From: Kalaharituber pfeilii
Taxonomy: Eukaryota; Ascomycota; Pezizomycetes; Pezizales; Pezizaceae
NCBI GenBank assembly: GCA_015179045.1
Contig: WHUZ01000127.1
Span: 62,001-126,000 of the forward strand
Direction: 5' to 3'
DNA length: 64,000 nucleotides
Shown: positions 41,855 through 52,916 of the stretch, piece by piece
Position numbering within the stretch: the first letter of the stretch is position 1
How the letters are laid out: each line of letters opens with the position of its first letter
The notes under the pieces: generated by a model
What the model was told of the DNA's origin: nothing
The model's database searches: none
The model's input: the letters and a program-made list of their open reading frames with translations, nothing else
Position numbers and translations under genes: made by a program

Positions 41855-42215
41855 CTGCAGTCCATAATGCTATTGATGCCAAAGAAGGCCCAACAGGTAG
41901 AAGAGGCATCTTGGATCAGGTCAACTTGAAGGAGGGAGAGTAATAAGAGGACGCATGGTGGAGTGTAGGGAATGCGGTGATAGTGAATATCTTGAGATGC
42001 CCTGTGTCTAATTAGGGCCGTATATACTGAATCAGTATATGCGCCAAGACAGACAGCAGGAGCGGTTACGGCTGTAGGGAGGCGGTAATTGCAAATTTTT
42101 CACTCAAGCTCGTAGGGTATGTATTCGGAACCCGGACGAGTAGCACGGGCCAGTAATGAATGGCCCGTTAACTTCGCTGGCCCGAAACACATTGAGCTTT
42201 CGTTCAATAGAAGGA
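41855..42215. other. Spacer without gene
   Basis: It holds a small palindrome, TATACTGAATCAGTATA, at about 42028. Nothing looks coding. Confidence 0.4.
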
Positions 42216-42453
42216 TGTTCTGGCCTACCGACGAACATTGCGGTTCGCGAACTGGCCAGGCCCATTCGCGAATCGGCCAATTCATTGGTGGGCTGGCTGA
42301 TTCGCGAATGGGCCAGCCTACCGACGAACACTGGTTTAGTACAAGTACCACTAGGTACCTCTACATACTACCAGTGATTGAGTATAGATACATTCTGCTA
42401 CCAGCGTTAATTGATAAGCCAGTTACTGTGTGCTAGCACAGCCTATTGCCACA

Positions 42454-43552
42454 TTGCAATAGATACAGGAACATAAAGCGACATATATAGACAACTTTTG
42501 GTGATAACGAGAAATCCTCAAGTAGAGCAAAAACCTGAAAACAACATATGCAAACCTGCTTTCTCATGTCATGACGACAGACCATGATTATGTTTCAGTG
42601 CATATGTCAGTACGCTGTCATGATGAAGCTATACGAATGATAATCCTTAACACTCCCCCACGCTGGAAATTTCCCAAATTTTCAGTGCTTGACAAAAACA
42701 AAAATTCAATGAATTCAGAGAGTATGCTATACAGATAAACCAAGACTTCGAGTAAATTTCTCAAACAAAGCAAAAGGAAGAGCTTTTGTAAAAACATCTG
42801 CCGGATTCTCTTTTCCTGCAATCCTATTCACTATGACCTTATTCTCTGCCACACATTCACGGATAAAATGATGTCGTATATCTATATGCTTGGTTCTGCC
42901 ATGCAACGTGGGATTGTATGCGAGACTGATTGCACTGTTGTTGTCAACGTTGATGACTTTGCTGAAGTTGACATCGAATTTAGGAAGCTGAAGTTCTTTT
43001 ATTAGACGTTGTAGCCAAATCGATTCCTTGCATGCCTCTGTCACTGCCATATATTCTGCTTCGGTTGATGAAAGGGCCACAGTAGACTGTCTTTGGCTTT
43101 TCCATGAAATGGCTGCACCTGCGAGCATAAATACAAACCCAGTAATTGATTTTCGAGTATCCTTATCGCCAGCCCAATCTGAGTCTGAATATGAGATTAA
43201 GTGCGGTAGCGAATTCGCAGTGTAGATTAGGCCCATGGTAGAGGTTCGTTTAAGATATCTGAGAACTCTTTTGGCAGCTTGGAGATGTTTATCTGTGGGA
43301 TTGCTTGTGAACCGTCCTAGAGTTGAGATCGAGAATGCGATATCTGGTCTGGAGCCGAGCATGAGGTACATTAACTTGCCAACGATCTTTTGATAGAGTT
43401 GCTTATGCTGTTCGTCAAGCAGAACTTGATTTTGACCTGAATTTTGTACTAGTGACCGACCGGCTTCCATTGGAATAGTTACTCCATTGCACTCCCCCAT
43501 ATTGCATTCTCGCAGAATCTTTTGAGTATATTGAGTCTGATGCAGTTTTAGT
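42454..43552 (-). mobile_element. 5'-truncated Copia fragment (RT end, RNase H, 3' LTR)
   Basis: On the minus strand, LHQTQYTQKILRECN precedes GECNGVTIPMEAGRSL, then RNase H with YSDSDWAGDKDTRKSITGFV, SSTEAEYMAVTEACKESIWL and VDNNSAISLAYNPTLHGRTK, ending LFEKFTRSLGLSV at 42727. Then come a polypurine tract GTGGGGGAG and TGTTAAGGAT, the likely 3' LTR start, running to the edge of the insert. The RT catalytic part and the 5' LTR are absent. Junctions with element P are known from copy 2: about 60 bp of GTTGCCAC-rich P sequence are missing. Confidence 0.85.
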
Positions 43553-43904
43553 TGCTAATATGAGTAGCAAGTTGCTACTTCTTACCCACATGCTAGAAGA
43601 TAATACAGACAATTTAATTAATAATTCACTACGCTTCTAGACTACTTTAGTTAAGAATAAAAATTTGTAATCATAACTAAATTATTGTTAACCGAAACAC
43701 TAGAAGAAAATTACTAACTAAATATGCTTCTAGTATTGTTCCTACTCTAAGCGATATTTTGGAGTGTTATCTTCATAGGTAGAGATATCCGGAATCCTCC
43801 GCCATTTCTGGTATTATATTATGGCAGTAACAGGGATTGCGTTGATGTCAAGAATGACAATTTTGGTGGTTGTATTACCAGAAACAGTAGATAATAAGAT
43901 CCCT

Positions 43905-44127
43905 GCAAGTGCCAAGTACCCACTCTAAGCAGCCTTATCATGATAAAACTTGTCAAGACAAAATTTCATGTTCTTGTCTAGGTATCTGTTCTTCTCTTCG
44001 TTGTACATGCATACGTCAAAAGGCTAAATGTTCTTATTCTTGTAATAAAAGCAATACTAGTCAATGTACTAACCAGGAGAATGAGAGTGAACATAGTGAT
44101 GTATATAGTACTATTTTTTGTACATAG
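43905..44127 (+). pseudogene. Cysteine-rich (CxC-type) protein end, copy 1
   Basis: The frame reads HSKQPYHDKTCQDKISCSCL, then GICSSLRCTCIRQKAKCSYS and CNKSNTSQCTNQ, followed by an acidic end. The CxC...CxC spacing resembles the cysteine-rich motifs found at the C-terminus of several eukaryotic transposase-associated proteins and TSO1/tesmin-like domains. No ATG start is visible; it probably is the last exon of a lost transposon protein. Confidence 0.45.
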
Positions 44128-44320
44128 ATGACTGCGTAGGGGGATAGGAGACTGTGGAAATTGCTTAGTTAGCTGTATGATAGATCACTATTACATTAAA
44201 TCATAAGCGAGTATATATATTACATATAGGTACATCGAGGTACATTCATGTTCGCGGCTGGGCTGGCCCCGTGAAAAACACCATATGTTTTTCACGGGGC
44301 CGGCCGGTTCGCTAACCGGG

Positions 44321-44906
44321 GATATATATATGGTGACTAAGCAGAAAACTTAAGAACGTTCGTTATGTCAAATACATCCCTAAGTCGGACATGCTAGTGT
44401 CGGGAGTCTGTGGTATATGTATACAATCTCTACTAGACTCAACTCCCCAAATTCTTGACCAGTGCCAACAAGCATTCAGAGCATGTTTTCCTATATCTAC
44501 ACATCTATTAATTAGTTGTCAAGATTTACCCAAGCTATGCAGCGAGCTATTCTCAATGCACAAAAGGCCCACGTATCTTTTACTGTACCTAATCAGATGT
44601 TCGAATATTGTTTGTATATAATATCCTAGCTCAGCTACTGGTGAGCCGTAACCTATGAAAATTCTCATATGAGCGTGTGCCAGTGGTGATCCGCTTGCGT
44701 TGTATAGAAGTTCTTGTCCAGAGTCATTACGGTACCAGGTCACTTGCATTCATATTACGACATGACGAGACTGACACTCCCCAGGTACTTCCAACCTAGA
44801 TCAAGTATTAGTGATAGAAGTACTATGAGCCGGGGCCGGCTGTATCTTGTTCCACTACTCTACACGCTGAGTCCTGTGCTGGAAGGTTCCTAGGCACTCC
44901 TATGTT
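44321..44906. other. Weak minus-strand ORF, otherwise nothing
   Basis: 44749-44519 on the minus strand reads VTWYRNDSGQELLYNASGSP and LAHAHMRIFIGYGSPVAELG. The composition is protein-like, but I know no such family and see no start context or exons. Confidence 0.25.
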
Positions 44907-45159
44907 TTTTTTTTTTTTTTTTTTTTTTTTTTATTTCATTAATCGCTTGCCGCCCTGTGGGCTACGGCGATGGGTTAGGTACATAACACAGCTATAAAAG
45001 ACAAAACTGACTTCGCTCTCCTAAATACATAGTAAAGGGGAATAGAGCGTCCCTCATCCTGTCTCGTCCAGCGAGTCCAGCAGCTTCCTCAACTGGTCTC
45101 CGTCCTTGGACTTCTCCACCCTATAGATTTCCTTCCCCCCCCTGGCCATCGCTTCTTCC
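44907..45159 (-). mobile_element. 5'-truncated LINE-A with ORF2 end
   Basis: The TSD GCACTCCTATGTT (44894-44906 and 45160-45172) flanks poly(T), tail A (loop TGT), 3' UTR and ORF2 residues EAMARGGKEIYRVEKSKDGD, then LRKLLDSLDETG-stop. Confidence 0.95.
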
Positions 45160-45172
45160 GCACTCCTATGTT

Positions 45173-45497
45173 GAAGAATAGTAGCTAAGATTGTAGAGTG
45201 GTTCAGCAAGGGGGATTGAGCGGTAACAAGCGTGCAATGAGATGTTCAGTTTGATTAAACATAGTGAGCGGCACGAGCTAGCTCGAGCCTAGATTGATTA
45301 TATACATAATATTGACAAACTAAACTAAACTAAGCTAAATTTTCATCTTTCTCACTACTATCAGGTAAATTGTGCATTTCGAAGTTGTTGGTAGGTCAGT
45401 GAGCTCCAAGTCTCTAATTATTACTATATTAGGTATTTACAGTTTATGAAACCTTGCACTGGCTAAGCATTTTAGTGAGCTGTCAAGAAAAACACTA
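45173..45497. other. No gene seen
   Basis: There is an AAACTAAACTAAACTAA run at about 45317. Otherwise unremarkable. Confidence 0.35.
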
Positions 45498-45812
45498 GCA
45501 TGATCTTGATCCAGCATGCGAAGTGGACGAATGCAACACCACGAGGGCAGGGTTGGCCGCATTACTGCAATGCGACGGCAGCAGCAGCAAATAGTAGCAA
45601 ATATTCGGGTCCTTCGCTAACATCCTGGGCCAGAAGAGTCATGCATGGGATATTCATGGGTGGGGATACCTGGTCATGGGATCACCTACAGTCAGGTCTG
45701 CAGGTTGAGTGCATGCATGTCGCCAACCATACGTACGCCGCGCGCATGCGATCTGTGACAGCAATTAATTGGATGCGCGGCCGTCATGAGTACTGATATC
45801 AAAAAAAAAAAA
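45498..45812 (+). mobile_element. Possible LINE-A related insertion
   Basis: It ends GCGGCCGTCATGAGTACTGA, TATC and A(13), close to the end of tail A but without the upstream half of the hairpin. ACTAGC occurs just before 45498 and after the A run as a possible six-base TSD. The body is not recognisable. Confidence 0.4.
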
Positions 45813-45862
45813 ACTACTAGCCTATGGCAGGGACACATATACAGTACCCAGGTCAGGTTACT

Positions 45863-45922
45863 TTTTTTTTTTTTTTTTTTTTTATATCAATACTCGCAGT
45901 CCGCCCAGAGGGCTATGGCGAG
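45863..45922 (-). mobile_element. Tail-A micro-insertion, 60 bp
   Basis: The TSD AGGTCAGGTTACT (45850-45862 and 45923-45935) flanks poly(T) and reversed tail A (loop AGA). Confidence 0.95.
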
Positions 45923-45979
45923 AGGTCAGGTTACTACGGCGAGTCTCAATTCGATTATTAATAGCAACACCGCCCACCT

Positions 45980-46029
45980 TTTCGCCATAGCGGCACGCGA
46001 GTAATGAGATTAGAAAAAAAAAAAAAACT
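45980..46029 (+). mobile_element. Tail-A micro-insertion lacking the inner stem
   Basis: CGCCATAG is followed directly by CGGCACGCGAGTAATGAGAT and A(13); the CCC-loop-GGG part is deleted. A seven-base duplication CCCACCT is on both sides. Confidence 0.75.
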
Positions 46030-46036
46030 CCCACCT

Positions 46037-46773
46037 AGGTTCAGGTGCGCTGGAGTTCCCACACAATGCTCTAAGCATGCTAGAGCATTTTCCTTACATA
46101 GTTCAGTCTCTACTGGGGTGGACATTGGAAAGGAAGACATTCTGAGTATGATTATTGTCATGAATTCCTACTTCATCGATAACCTACGCACTGCCCCCCA
46201 CCCACCCCAGCACACCCACCCACTTGCCTTACCAGCCCCAATGCCCCACTCTCGCACCATTGACGCATCTGGAGCAGGTGGAGAAAGTAGCAATATGAAA
46301 GGATTACGGCCATAGGGGAATAAATTTAATTTCCTATTCTACATCGTGGTTCCCTTCACTGTCGTAACCGTACTTCTCTCAAACAAATTGTCTGTCATCC
46401 TTCATGCTTCCCTGTATTTTCTTCTCTTTCGCATTCTCGTCTTCGGCCTCTTTCTGAGTGTCTTCTGGCTCCTCGAGATCGCCTTCTTGCCCCTCGTGCC
46501 ACTGGTGTCTATTGTAGAAACTTGTAAAGATTCTTGCAAACATGACTAGCTAATGATAAAAGCCGAGCCCTGGTATTTGGTGGTCCGAGCGATCCGCAGT
46601 AATGCCTAGTGGCGAATGATGGTTTGATCCTTTCGGAAATGAAGGGACGGTCTCGTCAGAGTTGACTTATGCGCTCGACTGTTACTGTAGTGGGGGGGGG
46701 GCATGATTTAGTCCAATCATACGAGGCTGGCCATGAACTCTCCATCCTTGCCATACTGAACCTTTACCTATCC
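46037..46773. other. No gene supported
   Basis: A Pro/His-rich frame (46004-46315) follows from C-rich simple sequence. A G(9) run is at 46691. Confidence 0.35.
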
Positions 46774-46995
46774 CTTCTTTTTATTCTTTTTATCATTACT
46801 CTCATACCGCCCCAGGGGCTATGACGAGATAGTACATAGGAGATAAGAATATAAGATAAAAGCCCAATAAAACCAAATAACAAGTAACAGGGCAATGATG
46901 TGAACGCGTACGCCTCCCTAGGCCTCATCTGTCTGCCCATCTCATCAGCTCCACCAGCGGGTCATGTTCATCCTCCCTCCCAATGGGGCCAAACC
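46774..46995 (-). mobile_element. LINE-A fragment with ORF2 end
   Basis: TTTTTATCATTACTCTCATACCG-like reversed tail A, split by mutations, and on the minus strand EDEHDPLVELMRWADR-stop, the ORF2 end. The poly(T) is degraded (CTTTTTATTCTTTT). The TSD is unclear. Confidence 0.75.
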
Positions 46996-47446
46996 CCAAC
47001 TATCGTGGTTTGCTGGTTTTATGCAACCCCGATATACACACGTATTTCTCTGGAAGCCTCGCCCTGTATTCCATAGATCATCAAGCAATTGAGTCTCCAC
47101 ATCTCCTCTGATATCCCCGCTATTATTACAACAGAGATAAACAAACATGGGTGCCGCAATGACTGCAATATATCATTGCACATCGGAGCCGCATTCTCGA
47201 AAATGGGGATCACCGCTGCCCGCCGCTCACCAATTGATGCGCAATATATGTTGCTGGCGAGTTAAGCCCGACAAATGCACCCTCAGCGTCGCACCGTTCC
47301 AGCATCCTTTCAGATCCGTCCACCCAGCGACAAGGGGCGGAGAGTTGCGGTTAGGCTGTAGAGGTCTTCACCAGCTCTACTTTGCTCAAGGACTCCTTAG
47401 GGCAATCCTGGGTCAGATTAATTACTAGCTTCCACTATGAGCGGGT
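46996..47446. other. No gene seen
   Basis: Short ORFs only, with no motif. Confidence 0.3.
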
Positions 47447-47451
47447 CTGGG

Positions 47452-47674
47452 TGTCAGGGTGACCGAACAAAGTATCAATGATGCCATTCACAGTTATCCA
47501 TGATGCCATGATGATGAGAGAGAAGCCTGTTAATTAGCACTCAATGTTAAATAGAATAATCCAAATAACCGACACGCTGGACGCCTATATATTGAGGCCT
47601 ACACGGCCTCTATAAGTTCCAAGCGTTGTCCTAAGTTACACCTACATTTCGCTGGAATCGCAGACACCGTAACA
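47452..47674. repeat. Solo LTR, 223 bp
   Basis: It begins TGTCAGGGTGACCGAACA and ends CCGTAACA, giving TGT...ACA ends, with CCTATATATTGAGG as a TATA-like promoter. A perfect 5-bp TSD, CTGGG, sits at 47447-47451 and 47675-47679. This is the signature of LTR-LTR recombination. No internal region remains to show which superfamily it is. Confidence 0.8.
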
Positions 47675-47679
47675 CTGGG

Positions 47680-48396
47680 GGTACGGCCGACCTTTGCTCG
47701 GCAGTCGTGGATCCTGTGCTGGGAGGTCACTGGGCAATTCGCCTCAAAGGGATACCTCGAGTTGTACATGTACGGTGCCGTGCTGAGTGTATGTGCCAGT
47801 GCGAATGCACGAGCAAGACAAGAACAACGGATGTTTGTATGTATTAAATACAGTAGAAGGTGATCGGTAAGAACATAAAGGCAAGCTACGTACAGAATAG
47901 GCGGAAGTAAAGGAGAACTGAAGCCAGGAATAAAGAACTGAATCGTAGAATAGAAGAGCTAGATGTGTCGGAAAGAACTGAATGTTGAAACGAAGAGCTG
48001 TTCAGAATCACCGCCTCTTATACTGCTGGCTAACCAAATACCCATTTCTAATCACGCTTCGCCCTGCTATGGCGAACAGCTGCAAGCGGGGTTAGGTGAT
48101 TTGAGAAAAAAAAAAAATAATAAAAATAAAAAAATAAAAAATAAAAAATAAAAAATAATCACACTTCTGTCCAGTCTTACATTCATTCCCAGTATTCGCT
48201 TACTGTACAACTCACGTGACCTGCGACCTCCTTGAGCCCAACGCCAGAGCGGTTATAGCAGTTAGGCGCCGCCGCTTACCACACCATCTCCCAGGTCAAC
48301 CCGAATCATCGAACGGATGTGCACGAGCTCAGAGAGAGCCCCAGATAATACGGATGGCGCAGCAGTAAGCCCAGGGCTAGCTGTGTCGTGCCGATA
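47680..48396. repeat. Dispersed repeat related to 770-960
   Basis: The 3' part (about 48170-48290) shares GTGACCTGCG, GAGCCCAACGCCAG and TAGGCGCC blocks with about 885-955. It may be LTR-derived. A tail-B insertion splits it. Confidence 0.45.
48061..48155 (+). mobile_element. Tail-B insertion with (A5T)n tail
   Basis: TSD TAATCACGCTTC (48049-48060) returns as TAATCACACTTC (48156-48167). The insert is tail B followed by an A-rich stretch that has become AAAAAT repeats. No body sequence is present. Confidence 0.9.
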
Positions 48397-48577
48397 TGTT
48401 CTGGCCCACCGACGAACATTTTCCGGTTCGCGAACCGGCCAGCCGATTCGTGAACCGGCCGGCCCCGTGAAAAACATATGGTGTTTTTCACGGGGCCAGC
48501 CCAGCCACGAACACCTGGCCCAGCGGCGAACATGAATGTACCTCGATGTACCTATATGTAATATATATATTCGCTTA

Positions 48578-48743
48578 TTTTTTTTTTTTTATATATCATT
48601 ACTCGCATGCCGCCTTGCAGGCTATGGCGAGGGTTTAGATACATGAATGATAATCAACGGAAAAATAACTAACAGATAAGGAAAATATGACCGGTTACTC
48701 CGCCGCCCAGTCCATCACCTCCGCCAACGTTCTCTCCCCCCCC
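48578..48743 (-). mobile_element. 5'-truncated LINE-A with ORF2 end
   Basis: TSD TATATATTCGCTTA (48564-48577) returns as TATATACTCGCTTA (48744-48757). The insert has poly(T), tail A (loop TTGCA), 3' UTR and RTLAEVMDWAAE-stop. Confidence 0.95.
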
Positions 48744-48855
48744 TATATACTCGCTTATGATTTAATGTAATAGTGATCTATCATACAGCCAGCTAAGCAA
48801 TTTCCACAGTCTCCTATCCCCCTATGCAGTCATCTATGTACAAACAATAGTACTT

Positions 48856-49225
48856 TTTTTTTTTTTTATATCATTACTCGCATGCCGCAGTATGGGCTAT
48901 GGCGAGGTATTTATTTAAGAAAGAAAATTAACCGTCACTAAATACATGTGGTGCCCGCAATACTCATACATGGTGCGGGTAGAATGTACACACTGGTCAA
49001 TACAGCCTATTTCCTCCGTCTGTCCGGCTCGTATTGAGTGGTCCTCAACCATTTCCCACCTAACCTAACTCTGTCTACGCCCGTCGCTGCCTCCAAGTAC
49101 ACCACGACCGAGCTGGTCATTTTTCCTTCTTCCAGTAGCGCGGTCTTTCGTCTCAGCCACCTTATACCCACGGTCTTGCCTAGCCTATCATTCCCGGACT
49201 CCAACCATTTCCGGACCTTCCCTAA
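48856..49225 (-). mobile_element. 5'-truncated LINE-A with ORF1 end, no TSD
   Basis: Poly(T), tail A (partly mutated, GCAGTATGGGCTATGG), 3' UTR, and on the minus strand GKVRKWLESGNDRLGKTVGI, RWLRRKTALLEEGK, TSSVVVYLEA and RTTQYEPDRRRK-stop. Copy 1 of element P gives the empty site: the flanks join as AGTACT|ATATAC with nothing duplicated or lost. Confidence 0.9.
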
Positions 49226-49430
49226 ATATACATCACTATGTTCACTCTCATTCTCCTGGTTAGTACATTGACCAGCATTGCTTTTATTACAAGAATAAGA
49301 ACATTTAACCTTTGACATATGCATGTACAACGAAGAGAAGAACAGGTACCTAGACAAGAACATGAAATTTTGTCTTGACAAGTTTTATCATGATGAGGTT
49401 GCTTAAAGTGGGTACTTGGCACTTGCAGGG
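49226..49430 (-). pseudogene. Cysteine-rich protein end, copy 2
   Basis: It is the counterpart of 43905-44127: HDKTCQDKISCSCLGTCSSL, RCTCICQ and then a one-base shift relative to copy 1, after which KCSYSCNKSNAGQCTNQENE is found in the neighbouring frame. The conserved cysteines in two diverged copies argue that the frame was once coding. Confidence 0.45.
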
Positions 49431-50064
49431 CTCTTATTATCTACTGTTTCTGGTAATACAACCACCAAACTTTTCATTCTTGGCATCAACGCAATCCCTG
49501 TTACTGCCACAATATAATACCAGAATGGCGGAGGATTCCGGAAATCTCTACCTATGAAGATAACACTCCAAAATTTCGCTTAGAGTAAGAAGAATACTAG
49601 AAGCATATTTAGTAATTTTCTTCTAGTGTTTCGGTTAACAGTAATTAAGTTATGATTACAAATTGGTATTCTTAACTATAGCAGTCTAGAAGCGTAGTGA
49701 ATTATTAATTAACTGTCTGTATTATCTTCTAGTATGTGGTAAGAAGTAGCAACTTGCTACTCATATTAGCAACTTATCACCGACAGCAACTTTCAAGTGG
49801 CAACTTGTAGGTGGCAACTTGTCAGTGGCAATAGGGCTGTGCTAGCATACAGTAACTGGCTTATCAATTAACGCTGGTAGCAGAATGTTTCTCTATACTC
49901 AATCACTGGTAGTACGTAGAGGTACCTAGTGGTACTTGTACTAAACCAGTGTTCGTCGGTGGGCTGGCCCATTCGCGAATCAGCCAGCCCACCGACGAAT
50001 TGGTCGATTCGCGAATGGGCCTGGCCGGTTCGCGAACCGCAATGTTCGTCGGTAGGCCAGAACA

Positions 50065-52847
50065 CCCGACAGACTAATCCTGGCGCCTCACTCGGATGGA
50101 CTGTTTGACCTGTGGGTAATCAGTGGATGGATCGCAGTACCAGCTGGATGGTTTGTAAAGTTTGTATCCCTGGTCATAACCCTGTTTCAGGAAGGTTGTC
50201 GGGGCCGCGTTGAGTGATATCTAAGGCGGCAACCCCTGTACTTAGATCTCCTGATTATTATCATCAATCAAATCCCCTGTTTCTCCCCGCTCGAAAGAAT
50301 GGATCTTTTCAAGTTGAATGGTACGGTGAGGTGGAGTGCAGGAGGCGGTATGCCATAGATGTGGTGGTGAAGGTAGAGAGGACGAGGAGGAGGAAGATTC
50401 TTGGCAGCATCTAGAAAGTCACAAGTGCAGGATTCACTAAGTATGTAAGCACGGGCGACTCGCGCCAAGAGCCTAGTTTGCTCTTAGCGCATATGATTTC
50501 TTTGTCAAAGTTTCCTTTTATTCTCACGAACTGGAAAGACAAACAGATTGAATAGCGGGGCTATTCCCCAGGCCAGAGTAGTTGCGCAGCCACGGGTGGC
50601 ATTGCCTAGAAATGGAGATTCCCGCTCTCGAGCATCATCCCATCCTGCTATCCTGGTCTCCACTGGTACCTTTTCCTCGCCGGCCAAAACCGAGCTTCCT
50701 GGTACAACATCACAGAGTGCTGTGCCAGGTCGGCCTGCCGGAACAAGGGGAAGAATAATCCGCGTTGGGGAGAACCACCGCGCATCAGATCCTCCCCGTG
50801 GTCGGACCCCCAGGTACCAAATATCTCTATATATATAAACAAACAAGGAACAAAGAAAGCAAGCGAAAAGAAAAAACCGACGATCGAAAAACCCAGTCGT
50901 CAGAACGAAGAAGAAAGCCACAAGAGGAAACCAAAAACCAAACCAAACCAAACCCCTAGTCTCATGCCAAGCCCCTAGACTACCAACCCCCCCCCCCAAA
51001 AAAAAAAAAAAAAAAAAAAAAAAAAGGAGAGCAAGAACCCAGAATCCATCCCAAATAGGAATGGAGGGTTGTCCCAACAGGCAGATGGTGTTGGCGGAAC
51101 CAAGAACCCCCAGTCCAAATTCTTCTTCGCCCGACGTCGCGTGAGAAGCGGGCCCGCCCCGAACCCAAAATCTGCAAACGTTGTCCCGCGATTCGCGGGA
51201 CGGAAGTTTTGGAGTACGGGCGCGGTGAAGGTGTTCCACCCTAATCTGCCTGTTGTATCCTCCTTCGCAGCTGCTCCGGAATGGGACGGGATGAGGTGGG
51301 GAGGTCGTTGAATTGGGCGAATGGGGGAGCCAGGGGTGACTCCACGTATCGTTGCTCCAAACGGTCCCAGAGGATGATTCCGTCATCTCAGTGCCGATAT
51401 ATATAGTGGGGTCCGGATACAGTAGAGGGCGGCGGCACCGACAGCGCAGAGAGAGAAAATTAGCAGACTTGCTGAACCCAACCGATGTTGCAGAAAATAG
51501 CAGCGGGGTCATCGGGGGTTGTCGTGGTACGATCAGACGCATAGACAATGGTGAAATAGGGCAAAAGACAAGATTTATGTAGTCTCGCGCCCCGTCGATG
51601 GCCCGATGGATGGTGGAAAGATGCGTGCCCGCCGTACTCTGCTGCTGCGATGGCGGTGGTTGAACTCCCCAACAATTCTTGCTCGAGGGTATTTGGGGGA
51701 GATCAAGACCTTGGACGGGACGCATGATGGCGCATCCCAAAACAGTACAGCACCTGGCGGAACTGTTCCAGCACTGCAAACTCCCTAGATAGGCCTATAT
51801 ATCAACCTCGAAATCGTTCCATCCCTCCCGATGAGGCGGGAAAGGTCAAGCGCGGTGCTGCAAACCGCAAATCATCATCCGAGGTGGTCCAGAAACCTAG
51901 TTTGTCAGGTCTCTAGTTTGGGCCTTCGAGGTGGCAGGTGCTTGTTGTACTCTCTTGGGCGCGAGGAGGAAATACGCAGCACATGACGGTGAATGTGATG
52001 AATGGCAGGAGCAAGCGTAGCTCCTGGCCCCTTGTCACATACATCGTTCTCGGACGGAGCTGCAAAACACATATAGATATATATATATTCCCGATGGCAT
52101 TGTCTAGTGTGTGGCGTTGGCGGCCCCTCACTTTTGTTGAGAGGACTGCAGCTGTTCACAAGGCAGATACTGCCTCAGAGGCGTGCAGCCAAACGGAGGA
52201 GGCAGTGGCAACCGTGGAGCTGCCCCCCAGGAGCCAGTAGTATGCGCGGTTTCGAAAAACATTACGCATGCTATGCCCCATGGACATTTTCCCGCCAGAC
52301 ACAAGAAGACAAAACATCTCCAGAAGAAAAGCCGCAAACCCGAAAAAGAACAAAGCAAAACCAGGACCGACACCATCGCAATCCCCGGTGCACGCCCGCA
52401 TTGACGTGACCGCCGCATTCTCCCGCTCTGTCGCGTGGAGTGCCAATCCGTCAGCTTGCTGCCCCCTTTGCGAACTTTCCCAGCATCGCACTGGGGCAAA
52501 GGGCTGCGTTAGTCGAGCCGGCAGAGGAGCAGCTTGGATGGCGGCGTGGGGAGGAGCCGGAAAAACTGAGTGGCCAGACAGAAGGCCCTCAGAGCATCGG
52601 ACAGTGCACACCGCTTCTCGTTCTTTGCGGGTGCGGTCGGGTTTGCGGTCGAGGCTCGCTATCAAAAGAACTGTCAGCTCGGGTTCTGGGAACGAAATCT
52701 GTTACGAAGTTTCGGAGGTGAATTTACCTTCTGGAGCTCAAGGAATACTCCATACCATTCGAGAAAGGCCATTATCCTTCCGAATGGTGTCGAGGCGAGC
52801 CAGACCAGCTGAGGGCCGCTCCTACTCGCTTTTTACCCCCGGGAACA
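50065..52847. other. GC-rich region without supportable gene
   Basis: A C(10)A(30) run lies at 50990-51025. The long minus-strand frame 51779-50505 crosses it and has a run of Phe, so I do not call it. The plus-strand frame 52268-53011 is basic and featureless. A host gene with several introns may lie here, but I cannot outline it. Confidence 0.3.
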
Positions 52848-52906
52848 GCCCTGCCATGGCGAACAGCTACAAGCGGGGTCACGTGATAAAAAAAAAAAAA
52901 AAAAAA
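52848..52906 (+). mobile_element. Tail-B micro-insertion, frame-neutral
   Basis: The TSD CCCGGGAACA (52838-52847 and 52907-52916) flanks tail B and A(19). Insert plus TSD is 69 nt, so 23 codons would be added to the open plus-strand frame here (TPGN...SPAMANSYKRGHV...KPGN). Confidence 0.95.
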
Positions 52907-52916
52907 CCCGGGAACA

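Larger units (their letters stand above)
42216..44320 (+). mobile_element. Palindrome-ended element P, copy 1
   Basis: It starts TGTTCTGGCCTACCGACGAA followed by a GC-rich region of stacked GGTTCGCGAAC-type palindromes. The far end has a perfect 37-bp palindrome (44265-44301, GGCCCCGTGAAAAACA and its complement) and CCGGTTAGCGAACCGG. Homology to copy 2 (48397-50064, opposite strand) extends over the whole length apart from insertions. The outermost bases of the inner end are missing here. It contains a 1.1-kb Copia fragment and a cysteine-rich ORF. No TSD was found; the superfamily is unknown to me. Confidence 0.65.
48397..50064 (-). mobile_element. Palindrome-ended element P, copy 2
   Basis: Both ends are present: TGTTCTGGCCCACCGACGAA at 48397 and the complement of TGTTCTGGCCTACCGACGAA ending at 50064. 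Inside each end are CCGGTTCGCGAACCGG-type palindromes, and at 48461-48497 the perfect 37-bp palindrome. It has no Copia insert, so it shows the ancestral P sequence, but it carries two LINE-A copies. It is inverted relative to copy 1, 4.1 kb away. Confidence 0.7.

Noticed and set aside
50505..51779. Minus-strand ORF of 424 codons, the longest simple ORF in the GC-rich part
   Set aside because: It crosses a C/A homopolymer run that gives a long Phe/Gly stretch, shows no domain or signal, and its composition matches antisense of GC-rich DNA.
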